Shown here: piece after piece, positions 1 to 11,187 of the stretch
How positions within the stretch are numbered: position 1 is the stretch's first letter
Layout: every line of letters begins with the position of its first letter
NCBI RefSeq assembly: GCF_000024185.1
Contig: NC_013790.1
Location: 2,741,613-2,805,612 of the forward strand
From: Methanobrevibacter ruminantium M1
GTDB lineage: Archaea > Methanobacteriota > Methanobacteria > Methanobacteriales > Methanobacteriaceae
Length of the DNA stretch: 64,000 bases
Direction of reading: 5' to 3'
Made by a program: the position numbers and the translations under genes
The notes under the pieces: generated by a model
Database searches by the model: none
The model's input: only the letters and a program-made list of their open reading frames with translations
What the model was told of the DNA's origin: nothing

Positions 1-44
1 CCCATTTCAATAGCAATTATGAAAATACATTAAAAAAGATAAAA

Positions 45-2272
<2,228 letters not shown>

Positions 2273-3337
2273 ATGATTGAAGGATTAAAGACATACGGCT
2301 CAGATAAAATCGTAGATGAACTTAAAGACTTAAAGAATCCTATTTTTATATGTACAATAGCTACAACAGAAACATCTAAAATCCCAGGACTTACAGGAGC
2401 AGGAGCTACTCCAGAACTGACCAAATACACACCTGCAGGGGATGCAGAGCTTATCCTAGAGGGAGAGGTCAAATGCATGAAGGACATACCACAGACCGTC
2501 ATCGGAGAGGTTGTCACTCCAACTCCTTCCATGATTACAAAAGGTTCCCTTGCCCTATGCGACTGTCCGGTTATGGTTCTTGATGCCGGAAGCGAAATAA
2601 AGGCACAAACTGATGTATTTGACATTAGCGACGGAAAGCATGGAATGGACATACGCACTGGAAAGGCTGTCGAAGACTCAGAGGAACTCTTTGAAAAAGG
2701 ATACTCTCTAGGAGAGATTTTATCTGAAAAGCATGGATATATCGTTGTTGGAGAAAGCTTACCAGCAGGGACAACCACTGCCCTTGGAGTATTAGTTGGC
2801 CTCGGATATGATGCGAAAGGAAAGGTAAGCGGATGCATGAACACCAATCCACATGAGATGAAAAATGAGCTTGTTGATGAAGGATTAAAGAATGCAGGGA
2901 TTGTTCCAAGCAAGGACAATAATCCATTTGATGTTGTCAACGCTGTTGGAGATCCTATGCTTCCAGCAGTTGCAGGACTTATAATGGGTTCCAGTGTGCC
3001 TGTAGTTTTAGCTGGAGGAACTCAGCTAACTGCAGCTTGCGCAATAGTTAAGGCATTGGATGATGAATTCGACTTTTCAAACACCTGTCTTGCTACAACA
3101 TCCTTTGTTGTAAAGGATGAGACTGCTAATATTCTTGATATAATCAGCCAGATAGATGATATAACTGTAAATGCAGTTAATCCAAACTTTGAAATATCCA
3201 AAGTTGAAGGATTGAAGAATTATACTAAAGGATATATAAAAGAAGGTGCAGGAGCTGGCGGAGCAATGTTTTTAGCTCTTCTTTTAGGCAATGACATTAA
3301 TAGCATTAGAGAATCCATAGAGGATGCATGCAGTTAA
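2273..3337 (+). CDS. cobT: CobT-family nicotinate-nucleotide-dependent phosphoribosyltransferase (UPF0284)
   Basis: 354 residues, matching the archaeal CobT-like family (UPF0284 / TIGR00303). By homology it activates the lower-ligand base with nicotinate mononucleotide to give an alpha-ribotide for cobamide assembly, needed for the corrinoid of methyltransferases. The family signature is seen in the N-terminal TTETSKIPGLTGAGATPE, the central GESLPAGTTTALGVL and the Gly-rich GAGAGGAMFLALLLG near the C-terminus. It is cytoplasmic, with no membrane segments. It is a single gene, divergent from kae1-bud32, with a hairpin terminator about 100 bp after the stop. The family assignment is firm; the exact base used is not visible. 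Confidence 0.85.
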   Translation: MIEGLKTYGSDKIVDELKDLKNPIFICTIATTETSKIPGLTGAGATPELTKYTPAGDAELILEGEVKCMKDIPQTVIGEVVTPTPSMITKGSLALCDCPVMVLDAGSEIKAQTDVFDISDGKHGMDIRTGKAVEDSEELFEKGYSLGEILSEKHGYIVVGESLPAGTTTALGVLVGLGYDAKGKVSGCMNTNPHEMKNELVDEGLKNAGIVPSKDNNPFDVVNAVGDPMLPAVAGLIMGSSVPVVLAGGTQLTAACAIVKALDDEFDFSNTCLATTSFVVKDETANILDIISQIDDITVNAVNPNFEISKVEGLKNYTKGYIKEGAGAGGAMFLALLLGNDINSIRESIEDACS

Positions 3338-3436
3338 AAAAAAGTTAAAATAATGCTTAAAAAAAATAGTTAAAATTAACTTATAATAATCGAAGAAAAC
3401 AAGCTTAAAAATGAATTATAAAAAATTCTTTAATTA

Positions 3437-3468
3437 AAATCTACATTTTTGTAGATTTTATTTTTTTG
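3437..3468 (+). terminator. Intrinsic terminator after the cobT-like gene
   Basis: A stem AAAATCTAC / GTAGATTTT with a loop of A and T, followed by A and a run of seven T, lies about 100 bp downstream of the cobT-like stop codon. Confidence 0.75.
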
Positions 3469-3599
3469 ACTTAAAAATTAGTTTGAATAATATAAAACAA
3501 AACAAAGAGGGCTAAAAACTAGCCTAAAAGAGTTAAAAATTATTAAAAAGAGTTAATAAAAGTAGTGAAATGAATATAAGAAAAAAAGAAAGAATGAAA

Positions 3600-3800
3600 T
3601 TATTCTTGAATAGAAATAAATGCTACTTTTCCACCTTTAATAACTTTTAAACCATTTCCATCATCTAAGACTAAATTTAAAAAGTTATCAATGGTGATAA
3701 TTTTTCCTTCAACTTCTTCCCAATTCTTTAGTCCTATAAGGACATTTTTACCTTTAAATTTAGCAAATTGCTTGTTTACTTGAAAATTATCATTAGCCAT
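3600..3800 (-). CDS. Archaeal Sm-like protein (LSm)
   Basis: 66 residues, the size of an archaeal LSm/SmAP protein, which forms ring-shaped oligomers binding U-rich RNA. The Sm1 part is seen as FKGKNVLIGLKN...VEGKI followed by a hydrophobic strand ending LVLDDG. The short Sm2 part is IKGGKVAFISI, where IRGxxVxxI is usual. The start is set by GAGG nine bases upstream. It stands alone; no ribosomal protein L37e gene follows, unlike in some archaea. Calling it Sm-like is secure, but the RNA partners cannot be inferred here. Confidence 0.8.
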   Translation of the reverse strand: MANDNFQVNKQFAKFKGKNVLIGLKNWEEVEGKIITIDNFLNLVLDDGNGLKVIKGGKVAFISIQE

Positions 3801-3910
3801 TACAATACCTCAAAACTTTAAAAAATATAAACATTAGAAATTATTATCAATGAGTGATATTAATATTATATTTTTAATGTGTAATAAACTTATTTGAAAA
3901 ACCAAAAAAA

Positions 3911-4057
3911 TTAATTAAGATTTAATTCATGCAAAAGTTTATCTCTTTCTTCTCTAAGTTCTTTTAATAATTTTTCATCACTACATCCTTCTTTTTCCAA
4001 TTTAGCTAATGTATGAGTTACAGCTTGTAATGTAGCTTCAAGTTGATTAATTGCCAT
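3911..4057 (-). CDS. Small predicted coiled-coil protein (48 aa)
   Basis: A 48-codon frame beginning MAINQLEATLQAV and ending LLHELNLN, preceded by GGAGA seven bases before the ATG. The sequence is a nearly continuous charged amphipathic helix with heptad-like Leu spacing and one Cys (EGCSD) in the middle, so it may dimerise. It sits 111 bp upstream of the LSm gene on the same strand and could be co-transcribed with it. I do not recognise the family. The good ribosome binding site, unbiased codons and helical pattern argue that it is a real gene. Confidence 0.6.
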   Translation of the reverse strand: MAINQLEATLQAVTHTLAKLEKEGCSDEKLLKELREERDKLLHELNLN

Positions 4058-4169
4058 ATTATGTCTCCAAAAATTTTTAAAAAATATTTTTAATTAGATT
4101 TACTTTGTATCTTATATTATATATTGTTTGTGTATTATGAAATAAAATTTTTATTAGGGATTTAAATCT

Positions 4170-4262
4170 ATCTAGAACATTATTTAAAAGGCCAAATCTC
4201 CCCAAGTATTATTTAAAAGCCCAAATCACCATAAGTATTATTTAATAACCTAAATCTCTCTA
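4170..4262. repeat. Degenerate ~30-bp tandem repeat abutting surE
   Basis: Three imperfect units of about 30 bp (core AGTATTATTTAAAAGCCCAAATC) run from about 4170 to the surE stop codon. The last unit merges with the 3' end of the gene. Confidence 0.7.
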
Positions 4263-5033
4263 ACCATACCACTCTCTTAAATAATCCATATTATGAGTCA
4301 TGTCCAAAGTCAAAGGAGTGATTGTAGGTATATTCTGATTTAAAATATCAATATCTGAATCTTTAGGGTTTCCCACATATTCATCTCCATTAATCCAATA
4401 ATACTCCCTGCCTCTTGGATCATGTCTTTTCTCTACAACCGGCCAATACATCCTATCTCCTAAAGGGCAAATCACAGGCTCATAGGAATCAGGATGGCTA
4501 GGAACATTAAGATTTAAAATGTCTATGCCTTTAGGAAAGCCGTCTTTGATTATCTTTTTTACAAGCTCCCTTAAGACCTTGACGCTAGATGAAAAATCTA
4601 TCTCTATTTCCCCTTCATCAAACTTCAAGTCATCATCTGAAACATGCTGGCTTACTGCAATTGTCGGAATATTGAATGTGGCTGTTTCGATGGCAGCTCC
4701 TAAAGTGCCGGAAGTGGTTAGCTCTGCCTTACCAGTGTTCATACCAGTGTTTATTCCAGATATGGCCAAATCAGGACATTCGTCAAGAAGCTCGAAAAGA
4801 GCGATTGTTACAGCGTCAGTCGGAGTTCCAGAAACTCCATATCCAATGTCATTGTCGGCTAAAATAACCTTATTTACTCTTAATGGTTCAAAAAGAGTTA
4901 ATGCATGCCCAATTCCGCTTTGCTGATTAGATGGTGCAACAATAATTGCATCTCCCAAGTCTTCAACTGCATGCTTTGCAGCAAGAATTCCAGAAGCGTT
5001 TACACCGTCATCGTTAGATAATAAAATTTTCAT
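4260..5033 (-). CDS. surE: 5'/3'-nucleotidase SurE
   Basis: Survival protein E, a metal-dependent phosphatase of nucleoside monophosphates and related phosphomonoesters. The N-terminus MKILLSNDDG holds the metal-binding Asp pair. The family motif SGIN.G.N is present as SGINTGMNTG, and SGTPTDAV and LNLNVPS also match. I start at the fourth codon of the longest frame because family members begin exactly with MKIL(L)xNDDG; no strong ribosome binding site separates the two choices. At about 257 residues the length is normal. It is cytoplasmic and monocistronic. Confidence 0.93.
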   Translation of the reverse strand: MKILLSNDDGVNASGILAAKHAVEDLGDAIIVAPSNQQSGIGHALTLFEPLRVNKVILADNDIGYGVSGTPTDAVTIALFELLDECPDLAISGINTGMNTGKAELTTSGTLGAAIETATFNIPTIAVSQHVSDDDLKFDEGEIEIDFSSSVKVLRELVKKIIKDGFPKGIDILNLNVPSHPDSYEPVICPLGDRMYWPVVEKRHDPRGREYYWINGDEYVGNPKDSDIDILNQNIPTITPLTLDMTHNMDYLREWYG

Positions 5034-5199
5034 ATGAATCATTTATTTAAGTAAGATTTAAAAAAAATTGAAATAATTGCTTAATAAAAAAAGAATTTTT
5101 GGCTTGAATGAATCAAGCCTAAAGCATTTAATTATTTATTAAATGTCTAATAAAAAACAATGAATAAATAAAAACCAATAAGTAATTAAATTGCTAAAT

Positions 5200-5910
5200 C
5201 TATTTAAGAGCAGCCTTATTAGCAGAAATCAACTTCCTAGCAGCCCTCATATCATTATTATAGATATGCCCTGAGGTAGAGTGATAATGGATACCGCCAA
5301 AGTTCAATTTCTCTCCCATAATCTCCTTATTGACTTCCTCTTTCATCTTTATTCCCATATAACATATGAAGAACATATTTGAGTAGAATGCTCCAAAGAT
5401 GTCATTGGAACGGAATATTACATGGATAGTCAATTCCCCATCCCTAACAAGCATCTGTACAAACTGGAGACATGGAATGTCTTCCCTATCATGGTCCAAT
5501 TTAGGATCGTAGGTTACAGCAACAGCTCTGTTACTTCCTGTAGCTGTTAGGATTCTCTCTTTCATAACTTCAAACTGATCTACACCAAAATGCTCAAGGA
5601 TACGATTAGGATAAGTATAGACAAAGCCCTGATCGTCTCTTATTTCAAAAGACTTTACATATTCATATAAAGCATCACCTTTAATTGGACAGGCGTCAAT
5701 ATCATATCTTCCCTTCTTGATTTCCTCTAACATAAGCTCTGGAGTCATATGCTGATATTTAGCTCTGAATTTCAAGTCAAGAGGATCATCAATATAGTAA
5801 TAATTACCAAGATATTCCTTAAGATGATGATCGCTGTCCTTATAGGTTTCTTTACCTTCCTTAAGGATTTTATTAACAAATTCTAAGTAACATTGACCAA
5901 TAGATAACAT
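5200..5910 (-). CDS. thyA: Thymidylate synthase, methanogen type
   Basis: About 236 residues, shorter than bacterial ThyA, as in the methanogen-specific subfamily. It would convert dUMP to dTMP using a folate-like pterin, probably a tetrahydromethanopterin derivative. The candidate nucleophile is the Cys in DIPCLQFVQ. The following strand and RSNDIFGAFYSNMFF correspond to the ThyA segment RSxDxxLGxPFN that binds dUMP and cofactor. The longest frame begins with TTG; the ATG four codons in (MLSIGQCY) is preferred. It has its own promoter region and divergent neighbours. Confidence 0.88.
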   Translation of the reverse strand: MLSIGQCYLEFVNKILKEGKETYKDSDHHLKEYLGNYYYIDDPLDLKFRAKYQHMTPELMLEEIKKGRYDIDACPIKGDALYEYVKSFEIRDDQGFVYTYPNRILEHFGVDQFEVMKERILTATGSNRAVAVTYDPKLDHDREDIPCLQFVQMLVRDGELTIHVIFRSNDIFGAFYSNMFFICYMGIKMKEEVNKEIMGEKLNFGGIHYHSTSGHIYNNDMRAARKLISANKAALK

Positions 5911-6364
5911 AATAAACAAACCGTTAGTCTTTTTTTAAATAAAATATTTGATTTTAATAAATTTAGCTTTTTTAAAATTAAGCCTTAAGTTTAATTTAGC
6001 TTTTTTAAAAATAGCATTTTAAGATTTAATTTAAAATTAAATTTTTTAAATTATAATATTTTTATCTATGTTTTTCCATATTAATTAATTTATTTATTTT
6101 TAAATAATTCTAGAAAAATCATCGTAATAAGTTTAGAAAAATATCTAGAAAAACAATCACAAAAAGTATAGAAAAATATCTAGAAAAAATTCTAGAAAAG
6201 TCAACACAAAAAGTATAAAAAATATCTTAAAAGACCATCTTTAAGAAGGTTTTTGAAAAACATAAACTTTAAAAGTAACAACTCCCAAGCTGAATAATAA
6301 AATAAAATTATATATATTGAAAAAATATAAATATATTATATTAAAAAATAGATTAGGTGAAAAC
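5911..6364. other. AT-rich divergent spacer with degenerate TCTAGAAAAA repeats
   Basis: Spacer between thyA and the Mrr-like gene. At 6110-6230 it has a degenerate run of TAGAAAAATATCTAGAAAA-type units, three to four in number. A comparable run occurs upstream of the cupin gene at 27920-27990. A TATA-like TTATATATATT at about 6309-6318 lies 50 bp before the next start. I see no gene. Confidence 0.5.
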
Positions 6365-7564
6365 GTGGAAAAGCCACAATTAGTTAATTTTATAGCTAAA
6401 GTGCTTGAAGATTCTGGCTTTAAAGTCTATAAGAACTTTAAAACTTCCCAACAGACCGTAGATATATATGCAGTCTTGCCAACATCAATGGGCGATTTTG
6501 GTATGGTTGTTGCATGCAAAAACTATGACAAGGAATGGGAAGTTGGAATCGATGTCTTAAAGGAAATGGAAGTTATCGGAAAGAAACTTAAGGCATCAAA
6601 GGTCAGCGTTGTCACAAGTTCAGGATTCTCCTCACAGGCAAAAAGATATGCTGAAGAGAGGAAAATCAAATTGGTAGACAGAAACGATCTTGTAGCCTTA
6701 GCTAAAAAATACAACAACAAGAAAAAACAGGAAAATGAACCGGTAAGACTTAGAAAGGAAAGTCCTGCTAATATCGATAGGGATTCATTCTATAATAGGG
6801 ATGTAAGCCGTGACTACATAGACAATGTAAATGGCACCCAATATGATGCCGGACTCAATAGAGTCCCAAATCCATATGACAGCTATGAGGAATATGAATC
6901 AGATATCGATTATTATGAAAATCAGGTGGGAGGAATTGACTTAAGCGGATACAGCGCGTATGATGATGACTTATATAGGGCTGAATTCCTTAATAGGCAC
7001 CCTAGCAATGAATCCAACTATAATGGATTATTGATTGCAAACAATCGAGACCCATATGTAAATTCCAAACCTAGTTCCAATAGCAGAAGTCTATTCTCTA
7101 GAAATAAAGCGACTGAAAAGCTTAGCAGCTTAAATTCAAGAGGATACACAAAAAATACAAACAATAATAATAACAGACAAAGAAATAGCAGAACCACAAC
7201 TGTCAGTAGAAACAAAAGTCCTTCAAGAAATTTCATATCTTCAAGGGACAATGCTTTATCTAAGTTCTCAAGAAATGAAAGCAGATCAAGTGGCGGTTTA
7301 AAAGAAATGATTAAGCCAATACTTGGAAATACAATTGTTTCAATCATTGTTGTAATAGTTGTTGCTTATCTGATTGCATTCATACTTGGAAGCATAGTTA
7401 AAGTCCCTACAGGATATTTAGGATTAACTGAACTTGCAGTTGCATTGGTATTATCTTATGGACTAGTCTTCTATACAGACAGAGGCTCCGATGTACTTGT
7501 AAAAGGAACAATCATATTCTTTATTTCCTTAGTGGTATTGATGATAATACTGATTGCATTCTAG
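6365..7564 (+). CDS. Membrane-anchored Mrr-like (restriction endonuclease fold) protein
   Basis: Three parts are visible. Residues ~1-120 are an Mrr/RecB-like fold with TVDIYAVLP followed by MVVACKNYDKEWEVG and SVVTSSGFSSQAKRYAEERKIKLVDR. Residues ~120-320 are low-complexity, rich in Ser, Asn, Arg and Tyr. Residues ~320-399 hold three hydrophobic segments, so the protein is membrane-bound with the nuclease-like domain probably inside. The usual D...(E/Q)xK site reads D...AxK, so the acidic/Gln position is Ala and activity is doubtful. I use the GTG at 6365 because AGGTGA lies five bases upstream; the upstream ATG at 6317 lacks a site. Its role is unknown: DNA tethering and a defence nuclease are both possible. 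Confidence 0.7.
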   Translation: MEKPQLVNFIAKVLEDSGFKVYKNFKTSQQTVDIYAVLPTSMGDFGMVVACKNYDKEWEVGIDVLKEMEVIGKKLKASKVSVVTSSGFSSQAKRYAEERKIKLVDRNDLVALAKKYNNKKKQENEPVRLRKESPANIDRDSFYNRDVSRDYIDNVNGTQYDAGLNRVPNPYDSYEEYESDIDYYENQVGGIDLSGYSAYDDDLYRAEFLNRHPSNESNYNGLLIANNRDPYVNSKPSSNSRSLFSRNKATEKLSSLNSRGYTKNTNNNNNRQRNSRTTTVSRNKSPSRNFISSRDNALSKFSRNESRSSGGLKEMIKPILGNTIVSIIVVIVVAYLIAFILGSIVKVPTGYLGLTELAVALVLSYGLVFYTDRGSDVLVKGTIIFFISLVVLMIILIAF

Positions 7565-7623
7565 TAAAAAAAAAGCCTAATCTTTTTTAATTTTTGAATA
7601 TTCATTTAATCAGTTCAAAATTA

Positions 7624-7655
7624 AGAAGATAAATCTTGCATTTATCTTCTTTTCA
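7624..7655 (+). terminator. Hairpin terminator 1 after the Mrr-like gene
   Basis: Inverted repeat AAGAAGATAAA / TTTATCTTCTT with a short loop, followed by TTTCATATTT. It lies 60 bp after the stop codon. Confidence 0.65.
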
Positions 7656-7703
7656 TATTTATAAATAGTTTCACCAAATTTAAAAAGAAATTACATATCT
7701 TAA

Positions 7704-7746
7704 AAATAAGAAGATAACATCCAATGTCTATCTTCTTATTTTTTTG
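7704..7746. terminator. Hairpin terminator 2, bidirectional shape
   Basis: A long perfect stem AAATAAGAAGATA / TATCTTCTTATTT with a loop of about 12 bases, followed by a T run on the plus strand and by T-rich sequence on the other. It shares the AAGAAGATA arm with the preceding hairpin, so it may be a duplicate. Confidence 0.65.
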
Positions 7747-7965
7747 ATTTAAATTTCTTTTCTACTTAAATCTTTTAAATTTCTAATTTTACTGATTTTT
7801 CTTAAAAATATCTTATTTAAGTAATTCACTCACATCATCTAAATTCTACTGTTTTTATCATTAATTTTCTTAAAATTTCTAAATTAATTTTCTTAAAATT
7901 TCTTAATTCTCACTTTATAACAACTATTAAATCATAAAGATTTAAAAAAATAGCTAAAATAAGTT

Positions 7966-8149
7966 AAATTATAAAGATTTAGAAAAATAGTTTAAAAAAA
8001 ATAACTAAAATAACTTAAATTATAAAGATTTAGAAAAATAGTTTAAAAAAAATAACTAAAATAACTTAAATTATAAAGATTTAGAAAAATAGTTTAAAAA
8101 AAATAACTAAAATAACTTAAATTATAAAGATTTAGAAAAATAGTTTAAA
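7966..8149. repeat. 51-bp tandem repeat, ~3.6 copies
   Basis: Units containing TTATAAAGATTTAGAAAAATAG and AATAACTAAAATAAC recur every 51 bp and are almost identical, with a more diverged first unit just upstream (from ~7925). They are non-coding and end directly at the 3' side of the tRNA pair. The 7565-8155 spacer otherwise holds only the two hairpins. Confidence 0.9.
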
Positions 8150-8155
8150 AAAAAA

Positions 8156-8227
8156 TGGTTCCGGCGAGATTCGAACTCACGATCCTCTCGTTGTAAGCGA
8201 GATATCATACCCCTAGACCACGGAACC
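8156..8227 (-). tRNA. tRNA-Val (UAC)
   Basis: 72 nt cloverleaf read on the minus strand. The acceptor GGTTCCG pairs with CGGAACC, discriminator A. The anticodon stem TCTCG/CGAGA encloses the loop CTTACAA (anticodon TAC, valine GUA). The T arm contains GTTCGAATC. No CCA is encoded, as is common in archaea. It is the downstream copy of an identical pair separated by 34 bp, probably co-transcribed. Confidence 0.95.
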
Positions 8228-8261
8228 ATTGAAATACAAATGAATAAAAAAAGAATTTAAG

Positions 8262-8333
8262 TGGTTCCGGCGAGATTCGAACTCACGATCCTCTCGTTGT
8301 AAGCGAGATATCATACCCCTAGACCACGGAACC
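8262..8333 (-). tRNA. tRNA-Val (UAC), second identical copy
   Basis: Identical over all 72 nt to the tRNA at 8156-8227. This is the promoter-proximal copy, with a TATA-like TTTATAAT about 10-20 bp upstream on the minus strand. Perfect identity implies a recent duplication or ongoing gene conversion. Confidence 0.95.
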
Positions 8334-8652
8334 ATACTACATTATAAATATAGTTAACCTATTATTTAAAACTTTCGATGAATGAAATTTTTTAAAATAA
8401 AAAGAAAATTAAAAATCAGATAATTGAGATTAAAATAATAAAAAGTCTATAAAAAACCTTATTATTAAGCAATATATTTAAATTATAAGTAATAAATAAT
8501 TAATAAAGGAATTATTTTAATAAAAACTAAAGAATTCTTTAAATCAATTTTAAAAAGCAAAATATTAAAAAATAAAGAATTTTTCCAAATAATTCTAAAA
8601 AAATATTCATATTTAAACTACAATACATTTTAATAATTAAAAAGGTGAAAAA
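8334..8652. other. AT-rich spacer, tRNA and ilvE promoters
   Basis: Divergent region between the tRNA pair and ilvE. On the minus strand TATATTTATAATG at about 8341-8353 fits the TATA box of the tRNA operon. On the plus strand long A/T runs precede ilvE. I see no further gene or repeat. Confidence 0.5.
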
Positions 8653-9576
8653 ATGGCATTTGATGAAAATGGTAAAGTATGGATGGATGGGGAATTTGTT
8701 GCATTAAAAGATGCTAAAATCAGCGTTCTTTCCCACGTAATCCATTATGGATCTGCTGTATTTGAAGGAATTAGATGTTACGAAACTGAAAACGGACCTG
8801 CAGTATTCCGTCTTCAAGATCATGTACACAGATTATTTGATTCTGCTAAAATCTATAAGATGGACATTCCATTTACTGAAGAGGAAATCTGTGACGCTAT
8901 CATAGAAACAATCAAAGTAAACAACTTAAAAAGCTGTTACATTCGTCCAATAACCTACAGAGGATTTGGCGAATTAGGTGTAAACCCATTAAACTGTCCT
9001 GTTGAAACCACCATTGCTGTATGGGAATGGGGGGCATACATAGGAGAAGAAGAAATGGAACAAGGTGCAAACATTGGTATTTCCACCTGGAGAAAACCAG
9101 CACCAGGTACCTTACCTGTTCTTGCAAAGGCTGCAGCTAACTATATGAACTCTCAGCTTGCAAACCTTGAAGCAGGTGAACACGGCTACGATGAAGCAAT
9201 TCAATTAGACTACCACGGCCATGTTGCAGAAGGAAGTGGAGAAAACATATTCATAGTTGAAAAAGGCAAGATCGTAACCCCTGACTTAGGCTCTTCCATC
9301 CTTCAAGGAATCACTAGAGACAGCATTATGACCATTGCTAAAGACTTAGGATATGAAGTCTCCCAAGAAACCATCTCAAGAGAAAGGTTATACCTTGCAG
9401 ATGAAGTATTCTTCACCGGAAGCGCTGCTGAAGTTACTCCAATCCGTGCAATAGACAACAGACAAATTGGAATCGGATCAAGAGGCCCTGTAACTAAAGA
9501 GTTACAAGAAAAATACTTCGACGCAGTAAACGGAAGAAGCGAAGACATTCATAACTGGTTAACTTATGTTGAATAG
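8653..9576 (+). CDS. ilvE: Branched-chain amino acid aminotransferase
   Basis: 307 residues, class IV PLP-dependent aminotransferase that makes valine, leucine and isoleucine from their 2-keto acids with glutamate. Family features are the N-terminal VWMDGEFV...HYGSAVFEGIRCY, the likely PLP lysine in PVLAKAAANYMNS, and the phosphate-binding GSILQGITRDS and FFTGSAAEVTPI segments. The start has GGTGA six bases upstream. It is monocistronic, with a terminator hairpin whose loop contains the stop codon. ilvC, ilvN, ilvB and ilvD lie within the next 18 kb. Confidence 0.95.
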   Translation: MAFDENGKVWMDGEFVALKDAKISVLSHVIHYGSAVFEGIRCYETENGPAVFRLQDHVHRLFDSAKIYKMDIPFTEEEICDAIIETIKVNNLKSCYIRPITYRGFGELGVNPLNCPVETTIAVWEWGAYIGEEEMEQGANIGISTWRKPAPGTLPVLAKAAANYMNSQLANLEAGEHGYDEAIQLDYHGHVAEGSGENIFIVEKGKIVTPDLGSSILQGITRDSIMTIAKDLGYEVSQETISRERLYLADEVFFTGSAAEVTPIRAIDNRQIGIGSRGPVTKELQEKYFDAVNGRSEDIHNWLTYVE

Positions 9577-9602
9577 ACATAAGTTAATTATTTTTTATTT
9601 TT
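9559..9602 (+). terminator. ilvE terminator overlapping the stop codon
   Basis: Stem TTAACTTATG / CATAAGTTAA with a 9-nt loop that includes the ilvE TAG, followed by ATTATTTTTTATTTTT. Confidence 0.8.
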
Positions 9603-9787
9603 AAGTCTTTAGAGAGCTTTATAAAACTTAAGACTAAAAAATTATAATCTTTAGTTTTTAATTAATATTAAATTTATAAATTTTTTATTTTAAAAAGAGA
9701 TTTAATTGACTTTTTTAACATTGATAAAAAAAGTTTAATATAAAAAATAAGAAATAATTAAATCTCAATAATCAAAAAGGTGAATAA

Positions 9788-10612
9788 ATGGATATTTTAC
9801 AAGCAATAATCATTGGACTTGTCCAAGGATTAACTGAATTTCTACCTGTAAGTAGTTCTGCTCATTTAATATTTATTCAACAAGCATTAGGATTAAGCAA
9901 TGTTCCACTTGCCTTTGATGTCTTATTGCATGTAGGAACCCTTGTAGCAGTATTTGTATACTTCTTTAGCGATATTATTCAAATGATTCAAGGATTCTTC
10001 TATAGCCTATTGGATTTAAGGGATGGAAATTTCATTCCAGAAATCAGAAGGGACCCTTATAAGAAGCTTGCATGGCTTACAATCATTGCCACAATCCCTG
10101 TTGGAGTTGTAGGAATCCTATTCAATGACATTATAGAGGAAATGTTTACAGGATTGACCATACCTGCATTCTTGCTTCTTATAACAGGATGTCTTTTATA
10201 TGTATCCCAAAGAATGAACAGTGGAAAAATTGATGTTCAAAACATAACCATCAAAGAAGCATTGCTTATGGGATGCGGACAGGCAATAGCAGTATTGCCA
10301 GGTCTTTCACGTTCAGGAACCACAATAGCTGCCGGATTATTTGCAGGACTAGACAAGGAATTTGCTGCCAAATTCAGCTTTATCCTATCAATTCCAGCAA
10401 TCTTAGGTGCTGCTGTAGTTCAATTGAAAGATCTAAGCGGAGGCAATATAGAGATTGGTGCATGTTTAGTTGGATTTATCGTAGCAGTCATTTCAGGATA
10501 CTTTGCAATTAGCTTCTTGCTTAAGATAGTAAGGGAAAAGAGCTTAGACATATTTGCTTACTATTGTTGGATAGTAGGAGTAATTGTTTTGGTTGGGAGT
10601 ATTCTTTTATAG
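9788..10612 (+). CDS. uppP: Undecaprenyl-diphosphatase-like protein UppP (BacA family)
   Basis: 274 residues with about eight hydrophobic segments. It dephosphorylates polyprenyl diphosphates to recycle the lipid carrier for cell-wall or glycan assembly; in this organism the carrier is presumably an archaeal polyprenol serving pseudomurein or glycosylation. Both catalytic motifs are intact: QGLTEFLPVSSSAH near the N-terminus and LPGLSRSGTTIAAG at about 170. GGTGA lies six bases before the ATG. Directly after the stop codon comes a copy of the dispersed palindromic element that probably acts as terminator. Confidence 0.95.
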   Translation: MDILQAIIIGLVQGLTEFLPVSSSAHLIFIQQALGLSNVPLAFDVLLHVGTLVAVFVYFFSDIIQMIQGFFYSLLDLRDGNFIPEIRRDPYKKLAWLTIIATIPVGVVGILFNDIIEEMFTGLTIPAFLLLITGCLLYVSQRMNSGKIDVQNITIKEALLMGCGQAIAVLPGLSRSGTTIAAGLFAGLDKEFAAKFSFILSIPAILGAAVVQLKDLSGGNIEIGACLVGFIVAVISGYFAISFLLKIVREKSLDIFAYYCWIVGVIVLVGSILL

Positions 10613-10660
10613 CCAAGCTTTTTTGGCCTTCGGCCAAAAAACCTTGACCAAAATTTTTAT
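10613..10660 (+). terminator. Dispersed palindromic element / terminator after uppP
   Basis: Stem TTTTTTGGCC / GGCCAAAAAA with a TTC loop, embedded in AAGC...CCTTGACCAAAATTTTT, begins within three bases of the uppP stop codon. It belongs to the family also seen at 13287, 14690, 22712 and 25440. Confidence 0.75.
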
Positions 10661-10984
10661 CTACTTTTAGGAAAAACAGCACAATTTTATAATTTCATAG
10701 AAAAAAATCTTAAAATTTTAATAAAACTAAACTTTTTTTTGCAAATTTTTTTAACGAATTTATTAAGTCTTATTTGGTTTATAAACATATAGAACTATTT
10801 TTAATCTTTTAAAAACTATAAATTTATGCTTAATAGATATATAAATTTATTATAATTTATTTTTAATTTATTAAACATGAATGAAATCTTAATATAATTT
10901 TTTAAACATATAAGAAACTTAAATTAAAAAATAAATTATTTTAAAGCTTTTAAAAATTAGTTAAATTTCTTACGAACAAAGCAA

Positions 10985-11090
10985 TTTCACACGATGACAT
11001 CAATTTTACGAAGTCACGACAATTTTACGAAATGAAATCAATTTAACACTTTCAAATCAATTTTACGAAATGAAATCAATTTTAAATTAA
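10985..11090. repeat. Degenerate 18-19-bp tandem repeat
   Basis: About five imperfect units of the form ATGAAATCAATTTTACGA follow one another. They lie in the gene-poor 10.66-11.27 kb stretch, which otherwise shows only AT-rich sequence. Confidence 0.7.
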
Positions 11091-11187
11091 GAATACTAAA
11101 TTGATATGACTTTGATAAAGTTGTATGAGATTGTTAAAACTTAGAATCAAAAATAAAGACTTATATACTAGTTGTTACAAATTATAA

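Noticed and set aside
7966-8149. CRISPR array
   Set aside because: The 51-bp units are identical throughout, so there are no repeat-spacer alternations.
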